Program-made: the position numbers and the translations under genes
The notes under the pieces: generated by a model
Databases searched by the model: none
Told to the model about the DNA's origin: nothing
What the model saw: only the letters and a program-made list of their open reading frames with translations
Shown: positions 25,205-34,932 of the stretch, in pieces
Layout of the letters: each line of letters starts with the position of its first letter
How positions within the stretch are numbered: position 1 is the stretch's first letter
Assembly (NCBI RefSeq): GCF_018618475.1
Contig: NZ_JACSMD010000001.1
Coordinates: 992,001 to 1,056,000 of the forward strand
Origin: Exiguobacterium sp. s122
GTDB taxonomy: Bacteria > Bacillota > Bacilli > Exiguobacteriales > Exiguobacteriaceae
DNA length: 64,000 bases
Direction: 5' to 3'

Positions 25205-25771
25205 ATGGTATCAGTAAACGATTTAAAAACAGGCTTAACGGTCAAAACGTCAGACGGTTCGATTTGGCAAGTCATCGAATTCCAACACGTCAAACCAGGT
25301 AAAGGCGCTGCTTTCGTCCGCACGAAGATGCGTAACTTGCGCACAGGCGCAATTCAAGAGACGACATTCCGTGGCGGCGAGCGGATTGAACGCGCGCACA
25401 TCGAACGGAAACGCATGCAATACCTCTATCCGATGGGCGACACGTATGTCTTCATGGATAACGAGTCTTACGAGCAACTTGAACTCACGAGCGAGCAAGT
25501 GAAAGCAGCGCTCCCATATATGCTTGAGAATATGGAAGTGAGCATCGCGGACTACAACGGCGAGATTCTTGGAATCGAACTTCCGACGACGGTCGTCTTG
25601 ACGATTGTAGAGGCTGACCCAGGCGTCAAAGGGGACACGGCGTCGAACGTGAAGAAAAACGCGACGGTCGAGACGGGCCACATCATCCAAGTGCCACTCT
25701 TCATCGAGCCAGGTGAAAAAGTCACGGTCGATACACGAACAGGCGAGTTCACAGGCCGTTATAACGGGTAA
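25205..25771 (+). CDS. efp: Translation elongation factor P
   Basis: A 188-residue, three-domain beta-barrel protein that relieves ribosome stalling at polyproline stretches. The modified tip lysine is Lys33 in [13 protein letters not shown]. In Bacillus the homologous lysine carries a 5-aminopentanol group. The C-terminal [19 protein letters not shown] is nearly invariant. Strong TTAGGAGG ribosome binding site. In spore formers a yqhV-spoIIIA block follows efp; here accB follows after one terminator. Confidence 0.97.
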   Translation: MVSVNDLKTGLTVKTSDGSIWQVIEFQHVKPGKGAAFVRTKMRNLRTGAIQETTFRGGERIERAHIERKRMQYLYPMGDTYVFMDNESYEQLELTSEQVKAALPYMLENMEVSIADYNGEILGIELPTTVVLTIVEADPGVKGDTASNVKKNATVETGHIIQVPLFIEPGEKVTVDTRTGEFTGRYNG

Positions 25772-25776
25772 AATGA

Positions 25777-25811
25777 AGTGGGTCTATTCTTCGGAATGGA
25801 CCCGCTTTTTT
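25777..25811 (+). terminator. Terminator after efp
   Basis: Stem AGTGGGTCTATTC / GAATGGACCCGCT with a short loop, then six T residues. Confidence 0.88.
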
Positions 25812-25815
25812 GTCA

Positions 25816-25844
25816 TTGCATTCACTGGTCTGACCAGTTATAGT
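25816..25844 (+). promoter_or_regulatory. accBC promoter with an embedded FadR/GntR-type palindrome
   Basis: TTGCAT (25816-25821) and TATAGT (25839-25844) are spaced by exactly 17 bases. The spacer is almost wholly occupied by the perfect palindrome ACTGGTC-T-GACCAGT (25824-25838). This shares the TGGTC-N-GACCA core of FadR/GntR-type operators, and a protein bound there would block RNA polymerase. Confidence 0.6.
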
Positions 25845-25853
25845 AGAGTAGAG

Positions 25854-25872
25854 TTTAGTACCAGGTATAAAT
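25854..25872 (+). promoter_or_regulatory. FapR operator candidate upstream of accB
   Basis: TTTAGTACCAGGTATAAAT resembles the FapR box (TTAGTACC half-site followed by a degenerate inverted copy; about 14 of 19 positions agree with the version I recall). FapR is the malonyl-CoA-sensing repressor of lipid synthesis in Firmicutes. It lies just downstream of the promoter and 14 bases before the accB start. Confidence 0.5.
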
Positions 25873-25885
25873 AGGGGGTATATTC

Positions 25886-26338
25886 ATGCAAATCGATCAT
25901 ATTAAAGAGCTGATGGAATTGCTCGATCAAACGTCAATCCACGAGATGGAACTCGAGACGTCTGACTTTAAATTGTCATTAAAAAAAGAGGCGGCCCCGC
26001 AAGTCGTCACACAGGCTGTACAGGCTGCGCCCGTTGCTCCAGTAGCGGCACCGGTCGCATCGAGTGAACCGAATAAAGAGGTGGCGGTCGAAGCCGCACC
26101 GACATATAAAACGATCACATCCCCGATGGTCGGTACGTTCTATTCACGTCCGGCACCTGATAAAGACGCGTTTGTGAATGTAGGCGAACGTGTCGAGACG
26201 GGACAAGTCGTCTGTATTCTCGAAGCGATGAAGTTGTTCAATGACGTCGAAGCGGAAATCAGTGGCGAAATCGTCGAAGTGCTCGTGGCCGATGGTGATT
26301 TGGTCGAATACGGTCAAGCGCTCTTCAGCGTGAAGTGA
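25886..26338 (+). CDS. accB: Biotin carboxyl carrier protein of acetyl-CoA carboxylase
   Basis: A 150-residue carrier protein. A short N-terminal segment and an Ala/Pro/Val-rich flexible linker (residues 36-70) precede the biotinyl domain. Biotin attaches to Lys116 in the EAMKL motif. It shuttles CO2 between biotin carboxylase (AccC) and carboxyltransferase (AccA/D, not in this window) in the first step of fatty acid synthesis. ATAGGGGGTATATTC supplies the ribosome binding site. Upstream DNA carries two candidate lipid-regulator sites. Confidence 0.95.
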   Translation: MQIDHIKELMELLDQTSIHEMELETSDFKLSLKKEAAPQVVTQAVQAAPVAPVAAPVASSEPNKEVAVEAAPTYKTITSPMVGTFYSRPAPDKDAFVNVGERVETGQVVCILEAMKLFNDVEAEISGEIVEVLVADGDLVEYGQALFSVK

Positions 26339-26345
26339 GGTCGTT

Positions 26346-27689
26346 ATGAAATTACTCATTGCAAACCGTGGTGAAATCGCCGTCCGAATTATTCGGGCAG
26401 CGAAAGAGCTGAATATCCCGACCGTCGCCGTCTTTTCTGAGGCCGACCGGGAAGCGCTCCATGTCAAACTCGCGGATGAGGCGTATTGTATCGGACCGAA
26501 CGCATCAAAAGATTCGTATTTAAACATCCCGAATATTCTTTCGGTCGCTTGTGCAGTCGACGCGACGATGATTCATCCAGGATACGGCTTCTTGGCCGAA
26601 AATGCTGAGTTTGCGGAGATGAGCGAGGCGTGTGGCATCCAGTTCGTCGGACCGAGTAGCTATGCGATTCGAAAGATGGGAATCAAGGATGAGGCGAAGC
26701 GCACGATGATTGAGTCGGGCGTTCCGGTCGTCCCAGGTTCAAGTGGCGTCGTCACCGACGAGGAAGCCATCGAGCTCGCCCGCGAAATCGGCTATCCGGT
26801 CATCATCAAAGCGACGGCCGGTGGTGGCGGACGCGGCATTCGTGTTGCCTTCGATGAGCCGGAACTCATTAAAGGACTTAGCGCGACGCGTAAAGAAGCG
26901 AAGCAGGCGTTCGGGAACGGGGACGTCTATTTAGAGAAGTATATCGAGTCGTTCCGCCACGTCGAAGTCCAGGTGCTCGCCGACCAGTATGGCAACGTCA
27001 TCCATCTCGGGGAACGCGATTGCACGATTCAACGTCGGATGCAAAAATTAGTCGAGGAAGCACCGTCTCCAGCGATTGACGAAGCGACAAGACGTGCGAT
27101 GGGCGATGCGGCCGTTAAAGCGGCGAAGGCAATCCGCTATTCGGGTGCCGGGACGATCGAGTTCATTTACGTCCCGGAAGTGAACGAGTTTTACTTCATG
27201 GAAATGAATACGCGGATTCAAGTCGAGCATCCGGTGACCGAGATGATCACCGGTTTTGACCTCGTCCAAGCTCAACTCGAAGTGGCTCTCGGCCATCCGC
27301 TCGCGATCACTCAAGAAGACATCGTCTTCTCTGGCCACTCGATTGAGTGTCGAATCAACGCCGAGGACCCGTTCTCAGACTTCCGTCCGATGGCTGGGAA
27401 GATTGATCAGTACATCATCCCGGGAGGCATGGGCGTTCGAGTGGACAGTGGACTCTATGCCGGAGCGGTCATCCCGCCATTTTACGATTCGATGGTGGCG
27501 AAGCTCATCGTCCACGCGCCGACGCGCGATGAGGCGATTGCAAAAATGCTTCGTGCCCTCGATGAATTTACGGTAGCGGGCATCCATACGACGATTCCGT
27601 TCCATCAGCAGGTGATGGCGCACGAACGATTCAAAAATGGTTCATTCGATACAAAATTCGTCGAAAAAGAAATGACGCTATCGAAATGA
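26346..27689 (+). CDS. accC: Biotin carboxylase subunit of acetyl-CoA carboxylase
   Basis: A 447-residue ATP-grasp enzyme carboxylating biotin on AccB. Motifs: N-terminal [20 protein letters not shown], glycine loop [32 protein letters not shown] and [15 protein letters not shown] with active-site Arg and Glu. Normal length. It follows accB by seven bases in a two-gene operon closed by a terminator. B. subtilis yqhY (Asp23 family), which normally sits between accC and nusB, is absent. Confidence 0.96.
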   Translation: MKLLIANRGEIAVRIIRAAKELNIPTVAVFSEADREALHVKLADEAYCIGPNASKDSYLNIPNILSVACAVDATMIHPGYGFLAENAEFAEMSEACGIQFVGPSSYAIRKMGIKDEAKRTMIESGVPVVPGSSGVVTDEEAIELAREIGYPVIIKATAGGGGRGIRVAFDEPELIKGLSATRKEAKQAFGNGDVYLEKYIESFRHVEVQVLADQYGNVIHLGERDCTIQRRMQKLVEEAPSPAIDEATRRAMGDAAVKAAKAIRYSGAGTIEFIYVPEVNEFYFMEMNTRIQVEHPVTEMITGFDLVQAQLEVALGHPLAITQEDIVFSGHSIECRINAEDPFSDFRPMAGKIDQYIIPGGMGVRVDSGLYAGAVIPPFYDSMVAKLIVHAPTRDEAIAKMLRALDEFTVAGIHTTIPFHQQVMAHERFKNGSFDTKFVEKEMTLSK

Positions 27690-27697
27690 CGATCTTC

Positions 27698-27735
27698 AGG
27701 AAGCCCGAACATTATTTCGGGCTTCCTTGTTTTTT
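27698..27735 (+). terminator. Terminator after accC
   Basis: Perfect 12-bp stem AGGAAGCCCGAA / TTCGGGCTTCCT, six-base loop, then TGTTTTTT. Confidence 0.92.
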
Positions 27736-27802
27736 GTACTGAATTTATGAGTGCTTTATGCTAAACTAACTCAATGAAAGCAAGCAAAAGGAGAGTATCT
27801 GA

Positions 27803-28186
27803 ATGAAACGTCACGAAGCACGCGAAAAAGCGATTCAAACGCTTTTTCAAATTGAAGTATCGAAACTTGAGGTAGAAGATGCGATTGAGTTCGCACTCGA
27901 CGGGACAGAGTCTGACCCGTTTTATGAGCAACTTGTCACAGAGACGCTCGAGAAACAAGAAGAAATCGACGCATTACTCGTTGAGAACTTGAAGAATTGG
28001 CGACTTGATCGACTCGGAAACGTTGAGCGGACGATTCTCCGCATGGCTGCGTACGAGTTGCTATACGTCGAGACGATTCCGGAAAGTGTCACAATCAATG
28101 AGGCGGTCGAACTCGCCAAATCGTTTTCGGACGAGGAAGCATCGAAGCTCGTGAACGGCGTGCTCGGCAACATCATTAAAGCGTAA
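27803..28186 (+). CDS. nusB: Transcription antitermination factor NusB
   Basis: A 127-residue all-helical protein that binds boxA RNA together with ribosomal protein S10 during rRNA antitermination. KRHEAREKAIQTLFQIE at the N-terminus and RTILRMAAYELLYVETIP with INEAVELAKSF near the C-terminus are NusB signatures. ATG 27803 follows AAAAGGAGAG. It starts the nusB-folD-xseA-xseB-ispA run. Confidence 0.95.
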   Translation: MKRHEAREKAIQTLFQIEVSKLEVEDAIEFALDGTESDPFYEQLVTETLEKQEEIDALLVENLKNWRLDRLGNVERTILRMAAYELLYVETIPESVTINEAVELAKSFSDEEASKLVNGVLGNIIKA

Positions 28187-28250
28187 CGTAAATAAAGAGA
28201 AGACACCACACCAACTACAGAGAAACCTAACATAACGGGGGATGAGAGAG

Positions 28251-29087
28251 ATGGCAGTAGTGATCGACGGGAAACAAATCGCAACATCATATCGGGAGAC
28301 GTTAACAGAACGCGTTTCGGCGCTTCGCGAACGAGGCATCGTGCCGAAACTGAAAGTCATACTCATCGGGGACGACCCGGCGAGTCATAGTTATGTACGT
28401 GGAAAAGAGCGCGCAGCGGCCGAGATTGGGATTGACTCGCAAGTACTTCGATTCGATGCATCCATTTCAGAGCGAGAATTGCTCGAACTGATTGATTCGA
28501 TGAATGCCGATGCGGATTTGCACGGGATTCTCGTGCAACTGCCCCTTCCGGCACATATTGATGAAAATCGTGTCATCATGCGCATCTCACCAGACAAAGA
28601 TGTCGACGGCTTCCATCCGGAAAACGTGGGCAAGATGATGCTCGGGCTCGAGACGTTGCTTCCGTGCACGCCGCACGGGATTCTCCATCTCGCGAAAATG
28701 CAGACGGACCTCGTCGGCAAACACGTCGTCGTCATCGGCCGGAGTCAAATCGTTGGCAAGCCGGTCGGGATGTTGTTCTTGAACGAGTCGGCGACGGTGA
28801 CATACTGTCATTCGAAGACGAAAGACCTCCCTGCGATGACGCGTCAAGCGGACATATTGATTGTTGCCGTCGGTCGAGCCGGGCTCGTCACGAAAGAGAT
28901 GGTGAAACCGGGAGCTGTCGTCATCGATGTCGGGGTCAACCGTGTCGAGAACCGTCTCGTCGGGGACGTGGACTATGAACACGTCAAAGACGTCGCTAGT
29001 GCCATCACACCTGTACCTGGTGGTGTCGGCCCGATGACGATTACGATGCTCATGCACAACACCGTCGAGGTCGCGTCTCGTGGCTAA
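28251..29087 (+). CDS. folD: Bifunctional methylene-THF dehydrogenase / methenyl-THF cyclohydrolase
   Basis: A 278-residue enzyme supplying 10-formyl-THF by NADP-dependent oxidation and hydrolysis. SHSYVRGKERAA carries the catalytic Tyr/Lys region. HGILVQLPLP and DKDVDGFHPENVG are the classic signatures, and VIGRSQIVGKPVGMLF binds the cofactor. An in-frame ATG at 28242 is possible, but the GGGGGATGAG site spaces better from 28251. Its end overlaps xseA by eight bases. Confidence 0.95.
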   Translation: MAVVIDGKQIATSYRETLTERVSALRERGIVPKLKVILIGDDPASHSYVRGKERAAAEIGIDSQVLRFDASISERELLELIDSMNADADLHGILVQLPLPAHIDENRVIMRISPDKDVDGFHPENVGKMMLGLETLLPCTPHGILHLAKMQTDLVGKHVVVIGRSQIVGKPVGMLFLNESATVTYCHSKTKDLPAMTRQADILIVAVGRAGLVTKEMVKPGAVVIDVGVNRVENRLVGDVDYEHVKDVASAITPVPGGVGPMTITMLMHNTVEVASRG

Positions 29088-30429
29088 TCCACTCCCCGTA
29101 TCCGAAGTCGTCCGTTATGTGAAACGTCAACTCGACGGGGACCCGGTATTGCAACACGTCGCCGTCATCGGTGAAATCTCGAACTTTAAACGCTACGCCT
29201 CAGGTCATTGCTATTTCACGTTAAAAGACGAGTCGTCGCGTATGAAGGCGGTCATGTTCGCCCGGGATGCGAACATGCTCACGTTCGACCCGACGGACGG
29301 GATGAACGTCATCGTCGTCGCACGTGTGACGATGTACGAGTCGACCGGCGACGTCCAGTTATACGTCGAATTGATGCGCCAAGACGGAGTGGGCCAACTG
29401 TATGAACGCTTTGAGGCGAGAAAACGCGAACTCGAGGCAAAAGGCTGGTTCAATGACGACCGGAAGCGTCCCCTCCCTCTTTTCCCAGAGCGAATCGGCA
29501 TCGTGACGTCGCCAAAAGGGGCGGCGCTACATGATATCGCGACGACGCTCAGACGTCGGGCACCACACGTGGCGATCACGTTCGCTCCGGTCGCTGTCCA
29601 AGGTGCGACGTCGGCCCCACAAGTGGCGAACGCGATTCGGTGGATGAATGAGCGGACGGATTGCGACGTCTTGATTGTCGGTCGCGGCGGTGGCTCGATT
29701 GAGGAGTTGTGGGCGTTCAATGAAGATGAGGTCGTTGAGGCAATCGTTGCATCCGACATCCCGATCATCTCCGCGGTTGGCCATGAGACGGACTTCACGT
29801 TAGCTGATTTCGTAGCGGACGTCCGAGCAGCGACGCCTACGGCCGCAGCAGAGCTCGCGACGGCGACAATTGAGGCACAGCGAAAAGATGTGGAACGACT
29901 CAGTGTTCAGCTCCATCGTGTCGTCACGATGCAAGTAGCATCGTTCCGTGAACGCGTGGAACGCATGCAACAAAGTTATGGGCTGAAGTCTCCGCGATAT
30001 ACGATTCTTCAAAAACGGGAACGTTTTTCGCAAGCGGAGATCCGTCTCGAGCAAGGGGTCGTGAAACACGTGACGTCGGCTCGGCATCAACTCGTCCGTT
30101 CGAGTCAACGTTTAGATGTCCGCAACTTGCAACACGTGTTTCGGACGCAACAAGACCGCTTCGGTCAATTTGATGAGCGGCTCGCGCGACTCCAGCCTCT
30201 CGAGCGTCCGACTGACCAGTTCGTGCGCTTAGCAGGAAGACTCGCATCCGTCAGCCCGCTCGCTGTCTTGGCACGAGGTTATACGCTCGTCGAACAAGGC
30301 GGTTCTTACGTAAAAGATGTCAAACAACTACATGACGGTCTTGTGACGATCCAATTTCGAGATGGTCACGCCGTCGCGGAAGTGAAGGAGAGACATGATG
30401 GCGAAGAAACAAGAAGATCAGACGTTTGA
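29080..30429 (+). CDS. xseA: Exodeoxyribonuclease VII large subunit
   Basis: A 449-residue nuclease subunit. An N-terminal OB fold (VAVIGEISNFKRYASGHCYFTLKDE) binds single-stranded DNA. The catalytic core has the conserved IGIVTSPKGAALHDI, GRGGGSIEELWAFNDE-type block (residues about 205-220) and ISAVGHETDFTLAD. A long coiled-coil region recruits XseB. GTG start with GAGGTCG upstream. It overlaps xseB by 35 bases. Confidence 0.95.
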   Translation: MANPLPVSEVVRYVKRQLDGDPVLQHVAVIGEISNFKRYASGHCYFTLKDESSRMKAVMFARDANMLTFDPTDGMNVIVVARVTMYESTGDVQLYVELMRQDGVGQLYERFEARKRELEAKGWFNDDRKRPLPLFPERIGIVTSPKGAALHDIATTLRRRAPHVAITFAPVAVQGATSAPQVANAIRWMNERTDCDVLIVGRGGGSIEELWAFNEDEVVEAIVASDIPIISAVGHETDFTLADFVADVRAATPTAAAELATATIEAQRKDVERLSVQLHRVVTMQVASFRERVERMQQSYGLKSPRYTILQKRERFSQAEIRLEQGVVKHVTSARHQLVRSSQRLDVRNLQHVFRTQQDRFGQFDERLARLQPLERPTDQFVRLAGRLASVSPLAVLARGYTLVEQGGSYVKDVKQLHDGLVTIQFRDGHAVAEVKERHDGEETRRSDV

Positions 30430-30628
30430 GACGGCGTTAGCCCGTCTAGAAGAGATTGTGGCGAAGCTTGAAGCAGGAGAGGTCGCGCTTGAAGAGGCGA
30501 TGACGCTCTACGAGGAAGGCGTGCGCCTGTCTGCCTTCTGCCAGGCGAAACTTGCCGCTGCCGAGAAGAAGATGGACGAGATTCTCGAACTCGACGGGAC
30601 GCTCCGTGAGAAAGGCGGCCCGGCATGA
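30395..30628 (+). CDS. xseB: Exodeoxyribonuclease VII small subunit
   Basis: A 77-residue helical protein with the family signature TFETALARLEEIVAKLEAGE and LEEAMTLYEEGV. Several copies wrap around the XseA coiled coil to form the active nuclease. AAGGAGAGAC precedes the tandem ATGs. Overlaps xseA and ispA, so the three are translated together. Confidence 0.94.
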   Translation: MMAKKQEDQTFETALARLEEIVAKLEAGEVALEEAMTLYEEGVRLSAFCQAKLAAAEKKMDEILELDGTLREKGGPA

Positions 30629-31494
30629 ATTCGTTACAATCCTGGAAGCATGAAGTCGAGCGGTCGCTCGAGGTGTTCAATGAACGCGACGCAATACCGA
30701 ACCGACTTCACGATGCGATGATGTATTCGCTCGAGGCGGGCGGGAAGCGGATTCGCCCAGCCCTTGTCTATGCGGTTTTGGAGACGTATGACTGTCCGCT
30801 TGCGCGTGGCGCGGAAGTGGCCGCCGCACTCGAAATGGTTCATACATACTCCCTCATCCATGACGATTTGCCGGCAATGGACGATGACGACGTCCGTCGG
30901 GGGCGTCCGACGAACCATCGACAGTTCGATGAGGCGACGGCGATTTTAGCCGGTGATGCCTTATTGACCGACGCATTTCGAATCCTCGCCGAAACGAAAC
31001 TTGAAGCGCATAAAGTGGTCGAATTGATCGCCTTGTTCAGTAGTGCGGCCGGTAGCCGCGGGATGGTCGGCGGACAGCTTGATGACATGCTCGCTGAGAA
31101 GCGCGCCGATGTTTCGCTTGAGACGTTACAATCGATTCATGAACGGAAGACGGGCGCGCTACTCGTCTATGCGCTCGAGGCGGGTGCCATCTTAGCCGAC
31201 GTCACACCAGCTGACCGCGCGGCATTGAAGGCGTTCGGTCGACATCTCGGAATTGCGTTCCAAATCCAAGATGATATTTTAGACGTCGAAGGCGATGAGG
31301 CTGTCATCGGAAAACGAGTCGGGTCGGATGAACAGAACGACAAGACGACGTATCCAAAGCTGCTCGGTCTTGAAGGGGCGAAACACGCACTCTCGAGAGA
31401 GGTCGAATGGGCCGAGTCGGAACTGAGTTCGCTCTCGGTTGAGGCGCCGCTCTTACAGGCGATGCTCGACTTTATCGTTAAACGGAATCATTGA
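30625..31494 (+). CDS. ispA: Farnesyl diphosphate synthase (polyprenyl synthetase)
   Basis: A 289-residue trans-prenyltransferase condensing IPP with DMAPP and geranyl-PP. The first aspartate-rich motif lies at residues 80-89 (DDLPAMDDDD) and the second is FQIQDDILD near residue 212. The bulky residues before the first motif fit a C15 product. Starts with ATGA overlap on xseB. A terminator follows, so dxs probably has its own promoter although both serve isoprenoid supply. Confidence 0.95.
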   Translation: MNSLQSWKHEVERSLEVFNERDAIPNRLHDAMMYSLEAGGKRIRPALVYAVLETYDCPLARGAEVAAALEMVHTYSLIHDDLPAMDDDDVRRGRPTNHRQFDEATAILAGDALLTDAFRILAETKLEAHKVVELIALFSSAAGSRGMVGGQLDDMLAEKRADVSLETLQSIHERKTGALLVYALEAGAILADVTPADRAALKAFGRHLGIAFQIQDDILDVEGDEAVIGKRVGSDEQNDKTTYPKLLGLEGAKHALSREVEWAESELSSLSVEAPLLQAMLDFIVKRNH

Positions 31495-31498
31495 CAGT

Positions 31499-31534
31499 GG
31501 TGACACGATAGCACATCGTGTCACCTTTGTTTTT
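31499..31534 (+). terminator. Terminator after ispA
   Basis: Perfect 11-bp stem GGTGACACGAT / ATCGTGTCACC with a five-base loop, then TTTGTTTTT. Confidence 0.9.
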
Positions 31535-31605
31535 GTGAATGTATGGCATCCTTGGACACATTCTTGTAAAATGTAAGGTACGAATCAGTAATAAGAGGAG
31601 AAAGG

Positions 31606-33507
31606 ATGGTCATCATGGACTTGACATCCATTCAAGACCCGTCATTCCTAAAACGAATGTCGGTACCGGAAATGGAAGCGCTCGGCGCCGACATTCGACG
31701 GTTCTTGATTGAAAAATTGGCAGAAACGGGAGGGCATTTGGCGCCGAACTTGGGTGTTGTTGAATTGACGCTTGCCCTACACCGTGTATTCGACAGTCCG
31801 AAAGACCAGCTCGTTTGGGACGTAGGGCACCAAGCCTACGTGCATAAAATCTTGACAGGACGGACGAAACAGTTCGATACGCTTCGTCAATACAACGGTT
31901 TATGCGGCTTCCCGAAACGGTGTGAAAGTGACCATGACGTCTGGGAAACCGGGCATAGTTCGACTTCGCTTTCGGCGGCCATGGGGATTGCTATCGCCAA
32001 CGAGTTGAAAGGACGATCTGAAGACCGGGCGATTGCGATCATCGGAGACGGGGCACTCACTGGGGGGATGGCGCTAGAGGCGCTCAACCATATCGGTGCG
32101 GAGAAACAAAATGTGATTGTTATTTTGAACGACAATGAAATGTCGATCGCACCAAACGTCGGGGCGATGCACAATATGCTCGGTCGGATGCGGTCGTCGC
32201 GTAAGCTCAAACATGCACGCGAAGAAGTGGAGTCGCTCATCAAGCAAATCCCAATCGTTGGGGGACCGTTAGAACGGAGCGGGGAACGTGTCAAAGACAT
32301 GTTGAAATCGGCGCTTATTCCAGGAACGTTCTTTGAAGAGCTCGGATTCACTTACTTTGGACCGGCCGACGGACACGACTTGAAAGATTTACTCGAAACG
32401 CTCGAATATGCGAAGAAAATTGACGGGCCCGTCATCGTCCACGTCATCACGAAAAAAGGCAAAGGCTACCGTCCAGCCGAACTTGACGGCGTCGGGACAT
32501 GGCACGGACTCGGACCCTACAAGATTGAGTCCGGTGAAGTGATTAAAGGCAAAGTGAAAGGTCCGAGCTATTCGAAAGTCGTCGCGGAGACGGTGACTAA
32601 AGTCGCTGAGACCGACGATCGCGTGACATTGATCACGCCGGCGATGAGTGTCGGATCGAAGCTCGATTGTTTCTCGAAGAAGTTTCCAGAGCGCATGTTT
32701 GACGTCGGGATTGCTGAACAGCATGCCGTCACACTCGCTGGCGGTCAGGCCACCCAAGGGTTGAAACCGGTCGTCTCGATTTATTCGACGTTTTTCCAGC
32801 GCGCCTACGATCAACTCGTCCACGACATCTGTCGTCAAAACTTGAACGTCGTGTTCACGATTGACCGCTCAGGGCTTGTTGGTGCCGATGGGGAAACGCA
32901 CCAAGGTGTGTTTGACATCGCCTTTATGCGCCACGTACCGAACATTCGGATTCTCATGGCGAAAGATGAAGAAGAGTTGCAACAACTTGTTTATTCGGCC
33001 CTTCGTTATGACGACGGTCCAATCGCGATTCGCTTCCCGCGTGGAGAAGGAATCGGTGTACCGATGAGTGAGTCGTTGAACGAAATTCCGCTCGACGTAT
33101 GGGAAGTTGAGGCGGAAGGAACGGATGTTGCACTGTTGACGTTCGGTCCGCAAGTACAAGATGCCCTAGAAGTTCGTGAACGACTGGCCGGCACGTTGAG
33201 CGTTCGTGTTATCAACTGTCGAACGATCAAGCCGCTCGACGACGTGATGCTCACATCGCTTTATGAGGAAGGCATCCCGCTCGTCACACTTGAAGAAGCG
33301 GCGCTCGCCGGTGGTTTCGGTAGCAGCGTGCTTGAGCATGCGAGCGATGCGAGACAGTTCCCACGTGTGTTGCGGCTCGGCATCCCGGACCGTTACATCG
33401 AGCACGGCGGCGTAAACCAACTACTTGAAGAAATCGGTCTCCGGCCGGCTCAAATCGCGGAATCGATTCAACAATTCGTTCAAGTGACAAATCGACAGAA
33501 TGTGTGA
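31606..33507 (+). CDS. dxs: 1-deoxy-D-xylulose-5-phosphate synthase
   Basis: A 633-residue thiamine-diphosphate enzyme making DXP from pyruvate and glyceraldehyde-3-phosphate, first step of the MEP isoprenoid pathway. [15 protein letters not shown] (near residue 146) is the TPP/Mg motif, [14 protein letters not shown] and the C-terminal [13 protein letters not shown] carry catalytic His and Glu. Full family length. AGAGGAG at 31594-31600 selects ATG 31606. Upstream of yqxC with a six-base gap. Confidence 0.96.
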   Translation: MVIMDLTSIQDPSFLKRMSVPEMEALGADIRRFLIEKLAETGGHLAPNLGVVELTLALHRVFDSPKDQLVWDVGHQAYVHKILTGRTKQFDTLRQYNGLCGFPKRCESDHDVWETGHSSTSLSAAMGIAIANELKGRSEDRAIAIIGDGALTGGMALEALNHIGAEKQNVIVILNDNEMSIAPNVGAMHNMLGRMRSSRKLKHAREEVESLIKQIPIVGGPLERSGERVKDMLKSALIPGTFFEELGFTYFGPADGHDLKDLLETLEYAKKIDGPVIVHVITKKGKGYRPAELDGVGTWHGLGPYKIESGEVIKGKVKGPSYSKVVAETVTKVAETDDRVTLITPAMSVGSKLDCFSKKFPERMFDVGIAEQHAVTLAGGQATQGLKPVVSIYSTFFQRAYDQLVHDICRQNLNVVFTIDRSGLVGADGETHQGVFDIAFMRHVPNIRILMAKDEEELQQLVYSALRYDDGPIAIRFPRGEGIGVPMSESLNEIPLDVWEVEAEGTDVALLTFGPQVQDALEVRERLAGTLSVRVINCRTIKPLDDVMLTSLYEEGIPLVTLEEAALAGGFGSSVLEHASDARQFPRVLRLGIPDRYIEHGGVNQLLEEIGLRPAQIAESIQQFVQVTNRQNV

Positions 33508-33513
33508 GGAACT

Positions 33514-34335
33514 ATGGAAAAGAGAAAGAAAACAAGATTAGATGTATTACTCGTGGACCGCGGTTTAGCGGAGACGCGTGAAAAGGCGAAGCGCGCCGTG
33601 ATGGCGGGCCTCGTCTATAGCGGCACGGAACGGCTCGACAAGGCGGGAGACAAAGTATTTGATGACATCCCGCTTGACGTGAAGGGACAAGTGCTTCCTT
33701 ACGTCGGTCGTGGCGGACTAAAGCTCGAAAAAGCGCTCGACGTCTTTCCGCTTGACGTGACTGCAAAGATTGGACTCGACATCGGTTCGTCGACAGGCGG
33801 CTTCACAGACTGTGCCCTTCAGAACGGGGCGCGACAAATGTATGCCGTCGATGTCGGCTACAATCAATTGGCGTGGAAGCTCCGGAGTGATGAGCGCGTC
33901 GTCGTTATGGAACGAATGAATTTTCGTCATGCGACGGCTGACCAGTTCAAGGATGCCCCGGACTTTGCGACGATCGACGTCTCATTCATCTCGCTACGAT
34001 TGATGTTACCGCCGCTCAAACAAATCTTGAAGCCGAACGGGGTCGTCATGGCCCTCGTCAAACCACAGTTTGAAGCTGGGAAAGCCGACGTCGGGAAGAA
34101 AGGAATCGTCCGCGATCGCGCCGTTCATGAACGGGTCGTCGAGGATATGGTTCGTTTCTTCGCCTCAGAAGGTTTTCACGTCGAAGGGTTAGACTACTCC
34201 CCAATCACCGGAGGAGACGGGAATATTGAATTCTTATTATTCGCCCGACTCACCGGCGTCGGTGGAATCGAGCCTGCCATTGACGTATCCGCAGTCATCG
34301 ATGCGGCGCACGCGCAATTGAAGAAAAATGGGTAA
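33514..34335 (+). CDS. yqxC: TlyA family rRNA methyltransferase / S4 domain protein
   Basis: A 273-residue protein with an N-terminal S4 RNA-binding domain (RLDVLLVDRGLAETREKAK, residues 8-70) and a C-terminal FtsJ-like Rossmann methyltransferase (LDIGSSTGGFTDCALQNGA as SAM site). The K-D-K-E-type tetrad is suggested by the VGRGGLKLEKAL, IDVSFISLR and VKPQFEAGK blocks. The target is probably 2'-O-ribose of rRNA, as in TlyA. Same position between dxs and argR as in B. subtilis. Confidence 0.92.
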   Translation: MEKRKKTRLDVLLVDRGLAETREKAKRAVMAGLVYSGTERLDKAGDKVFDDIPLDVKGQVLPYVGRGGLKLEKALDVFPLDVTAKIGLDIGSSTGGFTDCALQNGARQMYAVDVGYNQLAWKLRSDERVVVMERMNFRHATADQFKDAPDFATIDVSFISLRLMLPPLKQILKPNGVVMALVKPQFEAGKADVGKKGIVRDRAVHERVVEDMVRFFASEGFHVEGLDYSPITGGDGNIEFLLFARLTGVGGIEPAIDVSAVIDAAHAQLKKNG

Positions 34336-34360
34336 CCTGTAGCCTTGCTGCAGGTTTTTT
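34334..34360 (+). terminator. Terminator after yqxC
   Basis: Stem AACCTGTAGC / GCTGCAGGTT with a three-base loop (one G-T pair), then T residues. It starts in the stop codon. Confidence 0.8.
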
Positions 34361-34469
34361 CAATGGTTGGCGAGCCGCTTGAATTCATTCGCCGAAAGCT
34401 AGACCTTTTTTCGACAATACTTTAGAATGAACATGAGTATGTGAAACGAAAAATGAGGTGTCAGCGAGT

Positions 34470-34919
34470 ATGAACAAAGGACAGCGCTTGATTAAAATCC
34501 GTGAGATCGTCACGAATCGCGAAGTCGAAACGCAAGACGAGCTGGTGGATGAATTACATCGTGCCGGCTATCCGGTGACGCAGGCGACGGTATCACGAGA
34601 CATTAAAGAACTTCATCTCGTCAAAGTACCGCTCAATGATGGTCGGTACAAATATAGTCTTCCGGCCGATCAACGCTTCAATCCGTACGGCAAAATGAAA
34701 CGGATCCTCGGGGACAGTTTCGTCTCTGTCGATTCGGCCCAAAACCTGGTTGTCATGAAAGTATTGCCGGGGAATGCGGATGCGATTGGCGTGTTGATTG
34801 ACCATTTATCATGGGATGAATTGATTGGGACGGTTTGCGGGGACGACACGATTTTAATGATCGCCCGCGACGAACGACAAGCGAAACAAATCATCGAACG
34901 ATTACTCGGAATGTTATGA
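34470..34919 (+). CDS. argR: Arginine repressor ArgR/AhrC
   Basis: A 149-residue hexameric regulator, the same length as B. subtilis AhrC. The N-terminal winged helix ([17 protein letters not shown]) binds ARG boxes. The C-terminal core [13 protein letters not shown] and [12 protein letters not shown] binds arginine. ATG 34470 is correctly spaced from GAGGTG; the in-frame GTG at 34458 overlaps that site. An ARG-like box lies 16 kb away upstream of artP. Probably coupled to recN (13-base gap). Confidence 0.95.
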   Translation: MNKGQRLIKIREIVTNREVETQDELVDELHRAGYPVTQATVSRDIKELHLVKVPLNDGRYKYSLPADQRFNPYGKMKRILGDSFVSVDSAQNLVVMKVLPGNADAIGVLIDHLSWDELIGTVCGDDTILMIARDERQAKQIIERLLGML

Positions 34920-34932
34920 GGTGAATGAACGT

